Shown here: positions 1 to 12,052 of the stretch, piece after piece | How positions within the stretch are numbered: position 1 is the stretch's first letter | Layout of the letters: every line of letters begins with the position of its first letter | Origin: Sugiyamaella lignohabitans | Lineage: Eukaryota; Ascomycota; Dipodascomycetes; Dipodascales; Trichomonascaceae | NCBI RefSeq assembly: GCF_001640025.1 | Contig: NC_031674.1 | Location: 3,906,001-3,970,000, forward strand | Reading direction: 5' to 3' | Length of the DNA: 64,000 nucleotides | Notes under the pieces: model-generated | The model's input: the letters and a program-made list of their open reading frames with translations, nothing else | Told to the model about the DNA's origin: nothing | Databases searched by the model: none | Position numbers and translations under genes: made by a program

Positions 1-2933
1 CAGTATCCTCCTTCTCGGCTTCAGATTCCTCTTTAACTTCCTCAGCTGTATCACCTTCGTCCTCGGACTCTTCCTCAGCTTCGTCGTCAGATTCTTCTGC
101 AACATGGCTCCTCTTCCGAGATCTTGTCTTGGGTTTCCGATCGGGACGCTTTTTGGGTTTAGATCTCACCTGGTTTTTTTGAGTATTTTTGGGCTCTGGA
201 TCCTCTATATCAACATCAGGACCATCCTCTTCCCTTTTGACACCAACGTCATCATCATTTGCTGGCTCATCCTGTTCTTCCCCCAATTCGATTTTGTGTG
301 AACCCTGGTGTTTGTCCTCTTCCTTGATATCTTCATCCACTTCTTCTTTCTTCATGGTCTTAGATTTAGTCTTTTTAACACCAATACTTTCCGGTCTCTT
401 CATGCCATTAGACTCAAACCACCAATATCGATTATAATATCTGTCTTTGCCTAGCATACGAAGACGCTGACAATCCAGTCGAATAAGCTCTTCTTCACAT
501 TTCTTGTTCAAATCTGCATACTCCTCGATCGTCTTAGTAATCTTATCACACTCGCTCACCACCTTAGCGAATTCTGAGTTTTTCTTAGCCATTTCTGCTT
601 CATCTACAAGTGGAACTGGAGCTCGGCCATTTTGCTTCTCATTCTGTTCATGGTGTTCTTTCTGAGCTGCAATCTCATCACTGATGAAACCGCGCTTCTC
701 GACTTCGAGACCCTTCAGCTGCTCTACTAATCCCTTCGTCTCTCTCTGTCGGTCCATCCTATCTTTGCGAAGTTTGGTAGACTCTTCTAAGGATCGGTCA
801 ATGTGATTACGAATGACAGAAGAGGAATAGACGAGATGGCATAGAATTTCCAAGATACGGGTTCTCAGTTCGAAAGAAAGTTCATAATAACCTGTATGAG
901 CAGCAGCAAGCGTGACACCACGTTCAGATGAAGCCATATAAGACAAGATCTCATTGATGATCTCGGTCCACTCAGGGACGTAATTGACTGAATGTAACAC
1001 AGAGATAGCAATTTGTTGCCAACCACCATCTTTGAACATGCGCTTTTTGAGACGTTCTTTCCAGTCCACATTTTGGTACCGTAAAAAACTACTTGCACGA
1101 TGATTGCTAGTGTTATCCTCCAGCGAATCATTATTGTCCTTTGTATCGATGTCCATTTTATCTTCTACCTTTTGGGAATTCGTATTTTCTATATCCGATT
1201 CGTAGGCATGCTTAGCTTCGCTTTCCAATTTCCCAACATCCTCATCAGCATCTACCTCAGCGGTATCCTCGTTTTCCTCCCTATCATAGTAAGGCATTGA
1301 TATAAGTAGTTCACTGTTGGATGTTCCCACAATAGCTGATAATAATGCACAATGAATCTCATTCAATAAAGGAATCTCTGTTTCTTCATCAGCATATTTT
1401 AAAACGTCGACGAAATCATCAAATGTAAAGGAGTCTAGTAACAATGGCTCATGATATACGTTCAGAAAGAGCCAGCTTTCAAGAAGGGTGGTTAACAGGT
1501 GGTCATTGCCTTCGGAGAAGAGTACGTCTTTTCTAAATGGTGCTCGTTTTGGGGCTTCTCCCGTAGGAATGAAAAGAAGATCGTCTTGATTTGCCGAACG
1601 TTTACTGCTGGTGGATGGTACTACAGTCACAGAACCTGAACTTCCAAGACGGGTACTGCTAGCAGAACTTGCCACAGCCGGTGCGATGGAGATGGGGGTT
1701 GTAGAAACGATCGGCCCTCCAACAACACTGCTAATACTGGGTAACATAGTTTCAATATTACCCATACTAGGCGCTTGAATTGGGCTTAGACCTGGAACAT
1801 CCCCAGCGTATTGAAAATGGGATGATTGCTGTGAGTATACACCCTGGTCATTTGGCAATATCCATTGCGGACTATGATAAGGGGTTCCCTCACTGGAGCC
1901 ATTTTGACCCCTCAGTCTAGCCTTTTCTTCTTCCCTCTTCAACCTTTGATTACGCCAGATTTGTGCCTTCCTTTCAGCCTTCAACTCAAGATTGCGAGCT
2001 TTGAGCTCAGCTAGTTCCCGAGCTTTTTCTTCTCTGGCTTTTTGACGCATTTCCTGTTTTTTAGTTCGATCTAGCATTTGCTGATAGTGGGGGTTTTGTT
2101 TCAGAAGCTCCGTTGGGATTTCGGTGTCTATTCGATATTTTTCAGCATATTTTGACTTTACTAGCCACGGAGCACCGCTCCAACTTTCTCTGGACACCGC
2201 ATGCTTGATAAATGTCCTCAAAATTATCTTAGTGAAAAGCTTACGATCCCGCGTTAATTGCGTATCATCAACGGCCATCTCCATGGTTGGATCACCAACG
2301 ACCTCAACCCTATACCGGCTGTAACCAGGTTGAACTTCGCCAGTTGAAAGCGTAATAGCATTGAATTTAGCTTTTTCCCTAATAATGACCTTTATTCTCT
2401 GTTCATTCGATTTGGCTATAACCACCTCTCCCGGGTAAAAGTCCTGTCGAAGTTGATTATACAAATCGTCTACTAAAGTGTCTAACCTGCTTGTCTGACA
2501 GAATTGGACTTTTCTCAGTATTGGTTCTTTTAGAGGCTCGGGAAAGCTGCCAATAATAATTTCGGCTTCTATAGCTTCGTTTTCGACGGCTTCAAAATAA
2601 GTCAGAGAACTATGGCCACTCAACTCGCAGATAAATTTTCGTTCATTGTAATAATCCATCCGGGCCAAGTACTCGTCATAACTCTCAAAATACTCATTGG
2701 TGAGTGGAATATACCAGACCTGGGTCTCATCATCAGGATACTTTTCAGGCCGTTTGAAGACAACCGGTTTCCTCTTATATAAAACCTATTGTGTTAGTAA
2801 CCGCCTCATTTACCTCCAGTAGCTTTGGACTTATCAATTCCCTGCCATAGTCGACAGTTTGAATACTCCATTAATTGCTAATATTACTAGCAGAAAAATT
2901 CGGTAACACCAACATTATAAAGACACTTACCAT
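1..2933 (-). CDS. ITC1: ISWI2 chromatin-remodelling complex subunit Itc1 (3' end cut by window edge)
   Basis: Partner of the Isw2 ATPase in nucleosome spacing and repression (ACF1/WSTF family). Exon 1 is only the ATG (2933-2931). The intron runs 2930-2786 with donor GTAAGT, branch point TACTAAC (2799-2793) and acceptor TAG. Exon 2 starts at 2785, giving an N-terminus of MVLYKRKPVVFKRPE, the family's conserved start. A WAC domain covers roughly residues 20-125, a DDT domain 410-470 and a WHIM1-like helix region about 585. A second WHIM-type motif ending in RYYNRYWWFE lies near 780, followed by an acidic, basic-patched tail that reaches the left edge. About 929 residues are visible; the stop codon lies outside. 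Family assignment is strong. The exon model rests on canonical splice signals plus N-terminal conservation. Confidence 0.93.
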
Positions 2934-4358
2934 TTGTCGCTGTCTTCACCTTCGCGTTTTCCCGTTTTTACACAATCCGAAGTATACTATGACAATCCAA
3001 GCTAATAGAGCTCGACTGGCCCAAATTCTTAAACCAGTTACAGTTCCAAATGTTCTAACGGCCAAAATACCGTTGCGCTGAGAGGAACTCTACCTCAAAA
3101 AACAAAACGCAGAAAAGTCACGAAAAGAAATAGCCAAAAGTAAGAACAATAAAAAATGATCGCGAGGTTTCTACTTTACATATATATACATTACTTACAT
3201 GAGGCTGCCCGTTACTCCAGAAAAAGACACAGCGGAGAATCCCGTAGTATAACACACTTGTTTCCAGCCATATGCCTGAGGTTAATCACATCTCCCTAAC
3301 CCCAGACCAACGCGTTTGTCTACAAACCAAGCTAGGGTTAAAAGTGAGTTGGGACCTTTCATCAAAGTGATCGGCATGTTCAAATACCAGTTGAGCTTTC
3401 TGTTCTGCAGGGTAGTAGTAAAAATTTGTTTTGCTTTGACTTTTATATCTGCTTAATGTTCCTCTCATTCCCAATTTATGGGACCCATATAGTGCAAGTA
3501 CTCATCTTGAAGCTCTTGAAAAGGAGAATTTGGCTAATATTTAATTTACTGATTTGATTTTTTCTTCTGGTTCGAAGGGCAGGTTATCGATGTTTTGCAG
3601 GATGTATTCTTACTTTCTAATATTTGAATTGTTGTCTTGTTAGTTATTTTGCCGTATCCATGTCAGTACTTATCCAATATGGCTTGTCAAATATTGCTGT
3701 GATCCTGTGGTCAAGGGACAGAATTGTATATTAATGCATAATCTTGGTGACCTGTGATCTTTTACGAAATATATATACCCTTGCCTCAACGATTGTCATT
3801 TTGACTATCCAGGGATTTTTGTGGGGCTATGTGTGCTGCCGGCTGAAAGTAGATGCTACCCTTACTAGTCCCAACTTACATTTCTAGCATTTATAGCAAG
3901 CATTTTCTCCTGTCCGAATAAGCCGGGAATTGGATTTTCCTATTAATCCGTGATGTGCAAGGCGATGTCATCCCTACCCCTGATTTTTCTGTTCTAAGTA
4001 ACGGTATTGGCAAGTAGTATGAAACTTGAAACTCTGAGGCCGCTAGCCATCACATTGCTTAAATAATACATAGATATTCCACGCTTGAAAGCCTCTATAA
4101 CTCTGCGTCCAGCTGTCGGTATCAATCAACTGACCAATCTCATAGAATGGTATCTGATGATACATAGATAGCAGAAACAATAATAGATGCACGTCCCCTG
4201 CATTGGCGCGCAAGGACTAGCGCGGCACCAGGCTGGGAGCTATCAGGAACCCTAACAACCAAATAATATATTTTTTCATGTAGATCATTTTACATAGGAG
4301 ATAGAGTCTTCGGTTCCTATCAGCTGTCGAGTTTTTCTTATTAGAAGTCACGACTAGT
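2934..4358. other. Intergenic region, divergent ITC1/BMS1 promoters
   Basis: A 1.4-kb divergent promoter region. Only short ORFs are present. One at 2989-3081 (+) encodes 30 residues and stops at TGA, and the same frame then runs open and Lys-rich to 3171; I could not link it to a family. A CTAGGGTTA motif sits at 3332-3340 and AACCCTAA at 4248-4255. I see no tRNA or snoRNA signature. Confidence 0.6.
4248..4255. promoter_or_regulatory. AACCCTAA (telomere-repeat-like) promoter motif upstream of BMS1
   Basis: The octamer lies 103 bp upstream of the BMS1 start codon. In several yeasts this TTAGGGTT-type sequence is the binding site of Tbf1/Tay1-like Myb proteins at ribosome-biogenesis promoters. 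The motif is visible; its use as a binding site here is inferred. Confidence 0.4.
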
Positions 4359-7300
4359 ATGGAGAAACAGACTAATAAGACCCACCGTTCTGGTGGGAAG
4401 GACCAGAATTCAAAAAAGAAAAAGCTTCATGTGAATGGTTATAATGCCAAAGCATTTGCAGTTGCAGCTCCTGGTAGACTGGAGAGACAGGCAAGAAGAT
4501 CACACGATGTAAGTTTGAATTGATTTAACCAGGCTCGAAATAAGAGCTGAAATCCCCGAAATAGTCTAATAGTCTAACGAATGTAGGTCAAAGAAAAGAA
4601 ATTTCATGTTCCGATGGTGGACAGGACACCCGATGAACCCCCTCCTGTAATTGTAGCCGTTGTGGGCCCACCTGGAACGGGCAAAACTACTCTTATCAAA
4701 AGTTTGGTCAGAAGATTCACCAAACACACTCTCTCCGAAATCAAGGGTCCCATTACAGTGGTCTCTGGTAAAAGGAGACGACTGACATTTCTAGAGTGCA
4801 CAAATGATTTAAACTCGATGATTGACATTGCCAAGGTAGCCGACCTGATCTTGTTAATGATCGATGGAAACTTCGGTTTGGAAATGGAAACGATGGAATT
4901 TTTAAATATTTTGGCGCCCCATGGATTTCCAAGAATATTGGGTGTGACTACCCATTTGGATTTGTTCAAGAGTGTTAGCACGATGAGAGCTTCCAAAAAA
5001 GCCCTCAAGCATAGATTTTGGACTGAGGTGTACCAGGGTGCTAAGCTTTTTTATCTTTCAGGGGTAATCAATGGAAGGTACCCTGATAGGGAAATTCTTA
5101 ATTTGGCAAGGTTTATCTCTGTCATGAAATTCAGACCTTTGAAGTGGAGAAACGAGCACCCCTACTTGGTTTGTGACCGAGTAGTTGATATTACTCATCC
5201 CTCTTTGATCGAAGAAAACTCAAAAGTAGACAGAAAGGTAACTCTGTATGGTTATGTTCATGGAACACCACTACCATATCTCAACGCTCGTGTTCATATT
5301 CCTGGAATTGGAGACTTGACTGCGAAAGAAGTAGAGAGGCTACCTGATCCTTGCCCTACTCCGTTCGCAGTGAAACAAGAGGAGCAAAACTCTGCGGGTC
5401 CCAAACGTCGAAGACGTTTGGATGATAAAATGAAGTTGATCTATGCTCCTATGAGTGACGTTGGAGGTGTTCTGATAGATAAGGATGCGGTTTACATTGA
5501 TGTGGGTAAGGAGAGCTTTATCCCTGGCCAGGAACAAGGTGTGGGTGAGCGGCTAGTAACTGGGCTACAAAATGCTAAGAGCACTTTGGGCGAAGTCTCT
5601 GAATCTTCCGGAATTCAACTTTTCAGTAGTGGTGAAGTTTTTGATGAACTTGCTGGAGACGACGGCGAAGATGAGGAAGAAAGAGAAGGAGCGGATCAGG
5701 GTCGAACACATCTTCGAAGCGGTAAATCTGTCGGAGGTTCAATTTCTAATTCACTCGATAATGATGATGGTGATGATGCCGATGAGGACGGGGATGAGAA
5801 CCCAGAAGATGATGATTTCGATGATTCTGTTCATTTTGAAAAAAGATACAATGATAATGGAGAGCAATCCGAGGACTTTGCATTTGCTGATAGTGATTCT
5901 GATCTTGGAGATTTTGAAGATGACGAAGATTCCCCTGAATTGAGGTGGAAATCTAATCTTTCTCGGAATGCTACCGATGAATTTCGGAAAAATAGCAGAC
6001 GATTCAACATAAACAAACTGTTATATCTGGATAATATCAGCCCGGAAGATGTAATTAAGAGGTGGACTGGGGTGGATGAAGAAGAAGAAATAGAGGAGAG
6101 TATTGAGGACGACGAAGAGGATTTCTTCACTCAAAAGAAATCGCTTCAATATTCAATTGAAGACGACAGTCAGGCGGAGTGTAACGTAGATGAAATAGTG
6201 AAGAAATGGACTAATCCTGAATCGTTTACGGAGATTTCTCATGTATTTTATGTTGCTCCCAAAATGCCAGGTGTTGGAGGTGAAGCTGAGAGTGATGAAG
6301 AAGTGTTTGGTGACTTCGAGGATTTAGAAGATGGAGAGGATAATGACAACACAAAAAACAGGGAAGAACACAATGCACAAGTAGAGACAAAAGAGGATGC
6401 AAGCGAGGATGAGGGAGATTCAACTTCTGAAAATGATGATGGAACTATGATCTCGAAAGACAAAACTGTGGCTGAGCTGAGAGCCGAGAATGCTGCTAAA
6501 AAGGAGAAGCTTCGTCTTCAAATTGAGGAGCAAGACAATGAAGATCGCGAATTTGGAGCGGAAGATCCCGAAGGTGAGAATGAGACCTGGCATGATCTAG
6601 AGAAAGCCAAGATAGCCAAGCAGTTAGAGATAAACAGAGCGGAATTTGATCAGATGGATCCAACTACTCGTGATCGCGTTGAGGGTTTCCGTGCAGGCGC
6701 CTATGTTCGAATTGTGTTTGATGGTATACCGTGTGAATTTATTGAGAATTTTGATCCCATTTATCCCGTGCTTATTGGTGGACTTCTAACCAACGAGGAG
6801 AGGTTTGGATTTTCTCAAGTTCGTATAAAGCGGCACAGATGGTATAAGAAAATTCTGAAGACGAATGATCCAATTATTGTATCTCTTGGATGGAGAAGAT
6901 TCCAGACCATTCCAATGTATACTACCTCAGACTCGAGAACAAGAAACAGAATGTTGAAGTATACTCCAGAGCATATGCATTGCACAGCTACATTTTATGG
7001 ACCCTTGGTTTCGCCTAATACTGGCTTTTGTGCGGTTACATCTGTGGCTAGTAAGGATGCGACTGCCAACTTCAGGATCTGTGCCACTGGTACCGTGATG
7101 GAAGTGGATCAAACTGTTGAAGTCGTAAAGAAGCTCAAACTTGTTGGCTATCCATACAAAATTTTTAAGAACACTGCGTTCATTAAAGATATGTTTACCT
7201 CCGCATTAGAAGTTGCAAAGTTTGAAGGTGCCTCCATTAAGACGGTTTCAGGCGTAAGGGGGCAAATCAAACGGGCCTTGTCCAAGCCTGAGGGCCATTT

Positions 7301-7898
7301 CAGAGCGACATTTGAAGACAAGGTGCTTATGAGTGATATTATTATTCTACGTGCTTGGTATCAGATACTCCCTCGCAAGTTTTATAATCCTGTTACCTCA
7401 CTTCTTCTACAGGATAAGGTGAATTGGTCGGGAATGAGGCTAACAGGCCAAGTGCGTGCTGATATGGGAATCGAGCTGACCAATAATCCCAACTCACAAT
7501 ATGGTAAGATTGAAAGGGCTACTAGGCGTTTCAATTCTTTGAAGGTTCCAAAGGCAATTCAATCTAACTTGCCCTTCAAATCTCAAATCCATGCCATGAA
7601 GCCACAAAAGAAAGAGACCTACCTGCAGAAGCGTGCAGTTGTCTTGAACGGCGAGGAGAAGAAGGCTCGTGACTTGATGGTGAAAGTCATGACCTTGCGT
7701 AACGAAAAAGAAGCGAAGCGTAGTGCTAAGAAGAAGGAGCAAAGAGAGCAATATGTCAAGAAACTTGCCAAAAACGAGGAAAAGCGTGCTGATAGGGAAC
7801 GACGGGAAAAGAAGGAATATTTCCGTAAAGAAGGTAGAAAGCGTTCAGCATCGGAGGCTCAATCAGCATCTGGAAGTTCCAAAAGAACAAAACATTGA
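4359..7898 (+). CDS. BMS1: Ribosome biogenesis GTPase Bms1
   Basis: Nucleolar GTPase of the SSU processome that works with Rcl1 in 18S rRNA maturation. Exon 1 is 4359-4508 (50 codons, ending RRSHD). The intron is 4509-4586 (donor GTAAGT, CTAAC near 4574, acceptor TAG), and exon 2 is 4587-7898, for 1153 aa. The N-terminus includes the family block HNAKAFAVAAPG in variant form. A P-loop GPPGTGKTT lies at about residues 77-85, followed by the switch-like ITVVSGKRRRLTFLEC. A very acidic Asp/Glu-rich middle (about 360-720) precedes the conserved AARP2CN/Tsr1-type C-terminal domain and a Lys/Arg-rich tail. It converges on the V-ATPase gene with 77 bp between stops. CTG codons fall on conserved leucines, which supports standard decoding. 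Confidence 0.97.
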
Positions 7899-7975
7899 AC
7901 TGTATCATGTATTATTTAATAGATCCTGCATTTATATCATCAATACTATATACTTCCACCTTGGAGTATGAGTAT

Positions 7976-10809
7976 CTATAAGTCTTCCCTATCAAGATCC
8001 TTAAATGAAAATGGCTTATATGCGTAGCCCTCTCCTTCGAAATACTTTGACATGGCTTCGACCCAATGCAATCTGAGTGAATGCAACATTGCACTGGTAC
8101 CTTCCATACAGACTAGAACAACTACAGTGGCTACAAACCACATGCCAAAAAGCCCTACTGTTATGAGAATTCCGCTCACTCCTGTGGTACCGAATGCGTT
8201 CTGAATGGTCATAGTCCATAATACCGATGACAGTTGGTTGTGAGCAAGGCTCAAAGCCCATAGTCTCAAATATGAGGCGGTATGTGACACGCAATTCAAG
8301 CAAAATTCAATGGTATGAATAACTTGATGGATCATCACCTCCCCAAACTCAAATTTCTCGTGGTGTTCATCTATATCCTGAATCATCATTAAATCACCCG
8401 CCTCTTCTTCCATGTCTAGAATGTCACCCGCCTGAGACTGATGATGAATATTTTGATATCCTTGAGCTTGAGCCTCATTGTTTTCCTTCCTAAGCCAGAG
8501 TGGTTTCAGCAATAACAGCCACGGAACACAAACAAATGCAATAAGCAGCAAAACCTTTTGTACAAATGCTTGTCCAGGAAACAGCTGTGCCTCAATATAA
8601 CCAGGAGAGAGAAACATATTTATGAGCATATTGAGCAGACCAGGGGCAGGTTTATCAATTGCAATCCAGTCAACACTCCACTTGTATATGATAGTGATTG
8701 ATAAATATCCAAATATGCTTTGCATGAAAAGCAAGCCCGGAATGAAGTTACCAATCACATCAATCCTAGACTTGAAATACTTATAGTTCACATAAGAGAA
8801 GCATAAACTATAAGTCATATGCATAAAACCCATTAGTATGGATAGTTTCATCTTGTAAGAATTGGTGAAAAGAAGGTTGTTTTCTGTTCCATGCCATGCC
8901 CAGTCTAATCCAAATGGATACACTCCAGACTGCGTTGCTGTTACAGACTCGCCTTCTTGCCAACTTTTCTCTGGCCATTTCCACCCAGAGTTGAATAACG
9001 TCATAGACTTGGAAAAAATATCATTATATAACAATCCGGTATATATCGAAAATATACCCATGAGAAGTAAGACATATCTTCCTCCATACGCCATATCAAA
9101 GATTTCGTCTCTGACCATTTTACCAATCTTTTTCTCATTCAAAACTAAAGTAGCAGCTGCACAGGTAAGAATAATTCCGTGGCCAACATCACCAAACATA
9201 ATAGCAAACATAAATGGGAAGGTAATAACGGTGGCTAAACCAGGATTTACTTCTTGATAAGTAGCCACACCATAGACGTCTACAATTGCTTGAAATGCAG
9301 CTGTAAATTTATTTGTCCTATGAAATGTAGGTGGCGTTCTATTCGTTTGAAGTTCATTCATAACCGATGATACATGAGAATTGGCTTCTGACTGTAATCT
9401 ACCATCACCACTACCTCGTCCAGCAATGGCTCTTAAAAAAGCCTGAATCCTGGGCAGATCGTCTTTTGGAAGCCAGCCCTCAGCAATTAGACACCTTCTC
9501 GTCTGATCATAATTGAATAAATTTAAAGTGGAATAGATGGCCTTTTCCCTTTTGACTACAATTTTCCAATAGGGAAGATCCTGAGCTACTACTTGCAGCT
9601 CAGTACTTAAAGCAATACCCGTACTATCAATAACTGTGCTGAGCTCATCAATTTGATTATTTACAATCTGAACTTGTTCTCTTCGCAAGCTGAACGATTC
9701 ATCAATCTGATATAGAGTAGCATCCAGCGATTCAGCTATTCGTCGAATTTTGGCCAAGATTTGGTCACCATGCCCAAAAACAATAAACATGTCCTTCAAA
9801 ACTTCCTTTTTAGTAGAATGGTCTTGTAATGGCTCTTCAATTGGAAAGTGGTTCATGAATAAATTGCCCCGAAGAGCCCTCCAAAGAATGCGTTGCATAG
9901 CACCAATTTTAGCCCTCGGAACTACTCCAGCAATGCACTGAATATTGAATGCTTGCATATTTGTTACAGTAGGCAGACCCCTTCCTTCTTCAGCAAGAAT
10001 AGAAGTTTGTTCATGCTGTTGGTTCAATAGAGGGGCATCGTCATCTTCGTCATCACTAATGTCGAACCCATCGTCATTGTTTCCTCTCCCAATTCCCCCA
10101 ACTATATCTAGAGATGTCCTGATTTCTTGAGCATCTTTGTTGGCTCGATCAAAAAACTGCCCGCTTCCCAACAAAACATGTCTCTTTTCTAAAAGCTGAG
10201 ATCTTTTTAGTAGTAGATTATCATATGCTTCCGTAAGGTGCTGTACTCGAGACTCATGTGTGTTTAGTCGCTCTATGATCGCATCAATCTCACTAGCATT
10301 AGGGAAAAATATATCCGAATTTTCCTCTTCTCCTTCTGCTACCTCCGGTATTTCAATTACTGGAATCCCAATTGAGTGTTCTTCGGCTTCTTTTATGAAG
10401 TATCTCAACTGTCTTTCTACACTATCCAGTCGTCTCACTTCCTTGACAAATGATCTTTGAAATGCTGATACATTCGAGTTCAACTAGATAACGCTCGTTA
10501 GCCACCGTACACTGTTAAAGTTTATCTGGTATAGTCTTTGTAGCGTTCTCAGAATGCTAAAACACACTAACACAACTTTTATTCTCAACCACCTCAATCA
10601 CATCTTACTTACGTCACGAAACTGTATGACAGACTGTCGCCCTAGCATTGCCACCACATCTCGACTGATTTCAGTAGCAATATATAATTGCACCAAAGAC
10701 ATCTCCGCTGAGCCTACGGAAGCTTGTTAGTTGTCCGTTAAACATTTGTAGCCCATCTCATTAATTTACAAGCACACTTACGGAAGATGGCTTCCCTCGT
10801 TGGCTCCAT
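7976..10809 (-). CDS. VPH1: V-type proton ATPase subunit a (Vph1/Stv1)
   Basis: Membrane subunit of the V-ATPase Vo sector that forms the proton half-channels in vacuole, Golgi and endosome membranes. Three exons give 878 aa. Exon 1 is 10809-10782 (28 nt), intron 10781-10714, exon 2 10713-10613, intron 10612-10484, and exon 3 10483-7976. The joined N-terminus, [20 protein letters not shown], matches the family's conserved EAIFRSAEM start; an ATG-only reading of exon 3 would lose 43 residues. The cytosolic coiled-coil N-terminal half is followed by a membrane half with about eight hydrophobic segments. The essential arginine is in [12 protein letters not shown] (R about 783). Whether it is the vacuolar Vph1 or Golgi Stv1 isoform cannot be told from a single copy. 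Confidence 0.95.
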
Positions 10810-11192
10810 ATAAAATGGTTCTCTGTCCTATTCCCTACTACAGAGTTCTAAATAGAGTGAGCTATGTAACTATGCAGCCAGCTTAAGATTTAGGATTCAA
10901 TCGCTCTTGAACGTCTCTCACTACCTGTAGTCAGGCGATGAGTAGACAATCTATTGATAGGCGGTAGTAGGTGGCATTTGTTTCACGTTACAGTAACTAA
11001 ATGTGGTTAGGGGCATGAGGCGCATTATTAGATAAGATAACAGGATCCTGTCGAAAACAGGTGGGTTGCAGCTTAATAGAGTTCCCACCCATATAACCCC
11101 AGACTTATATTATAGATAATATCGAACATTTTGACTAGCCGTAACATCACTCTATACTGTCCTCCGCTTAAAGGAGCGGATTTAAAAAAAAT
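10810..11192. other. Intergenic region between V-ATPase gene and tRNA-Ile
   Basis: No ORF of note. A short inverted repeat (TCCGCT 11163-11168 and AGCGGA 11175-11180) lies just beyond the tRNA 3' end. I see nothing else. Confidence 0.5.
11184..11191 (-). terminator. RNA polymerase III terminator of tRNA-Ile
   Basis: A run of eight A on the plus strand, i.e. T8 on the coding strand, begins two bases past the tRNA discriminator. This is the standard Pol III stop signal. Confidence 0.85.
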
Positions 11193-11266
11193 TGGTCCCT
11201 GGCGGGATCGAACCGCCGATCCCCGCGTTATTAGCACGGTGCCTTAACCAACTGGGCCAAGGAACC
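11193..11266 (-). tRNA. tI(AAU): tRNA-Ile, anticodon AAT (IAU)
   Basis: A 74-nt cloverleaf folds on the minus strand. The acceptor stem is GGTTCCT/AGGGACC with one T-G pair, and the D-arm GCCCAGTTGGTTAAGGC contains the A box. The anticodon stem is CCGTG/CGCGG with loop CTAATAA (anticodon AAT), and the T-arm GGCGGTTCGATCCCGCC carries the B box. The discriminator is A. There is no intron. A T-run terminator follows. Confidence 0.96.
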
Positions 11267-12052
11267 AAGAATCTTGAACCCCGATCTTCTAGCTCCTATT
11301 TGTGAGATATTTCTTTTAGAATAAGGAAATTCCCGCCCAGGATTACAGGGTACTTACAGGTAGGGATATCATGGCGTAGAGAGTATATGGTGCTTGTCTC
11401 ATCCTTCTCTTTGAGTTGATTTTCCTTACCAGATTTATTAACATCTGATTAGGTGATTCCTTGATGCCCTGCATTATGCCTGAAATCAGGCAAGAAAGAG
11501 AGCAGTCTTGCTGTGATATATGGATGATGGGATATGTAATTCTGTCAAAATTAAGCTACCGTGTATAGAACAGGACTTCACACATACTATTACTAATATT
11601 CCTTTTTCGTATTATTAAAAATGAACAACTTATGATCGGGGAGATAAGCTATCAATGTTTGTATGGAAATCATCGAACTGCATAGGTTATAGTATTGGAA
11701 TTTATTCATAATATATCACTATGATAACCTATCGTTATGAGAACGGACGGTCGAGGCAATAAAGGCAATAAACAGTCTCATATTTCGTCATAGCTTGTGA
11801 GCAGCTGCCGACACAAATCTATTTGGCTGATACGAGCTAATCCGGTGGGTATGCATGGTAAGCGAGGGGTAGTGCGGCTCGTTGATTAACCAGAACCATA
11901 TAGTTTAGCACGGGATTGTTTTGAACGTTCCAGATAATTAATCGCCCTTCGCTGTCTTTAATCCAGAGTGTGACATAACTTGTGGAGAGCGACTGATCAG
12001 GGTATCAGGGTTTTTGGTTACTCATTGAAACGGGTCACCGCTTTGTTTCAAC
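11267..12052. other. Intergenic region upstream of the STB6-like gene
   Basis: 786 bp holding the tRNA 5' flank and the promoter of the STB6-like gene. No convincing ORF, RNA gene or long repeat was seen. Confidence 0.5.

Noticed and set aside
104..437. Short plus-strand ORFs inside the ITC1 3' region
   Set aside because: They are antisense to the acidic/basic repetitive tail of ITC1 and show only its mirrored low complexity.
2989..3171. Plus-strand frame MTIQANRARLAQILKPVTVP with TGA and a Lys-rich continuation
   Set aside because: Only 30 codons before the stop, no family recognised, and no splice sites that would bypass the TGA. I saw no support for readthrough.
4140..4250. Possible C/D snoRNA (TGATGATA near 4155)
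   Set aside because: No D box or terminal stem at suitable spacing.
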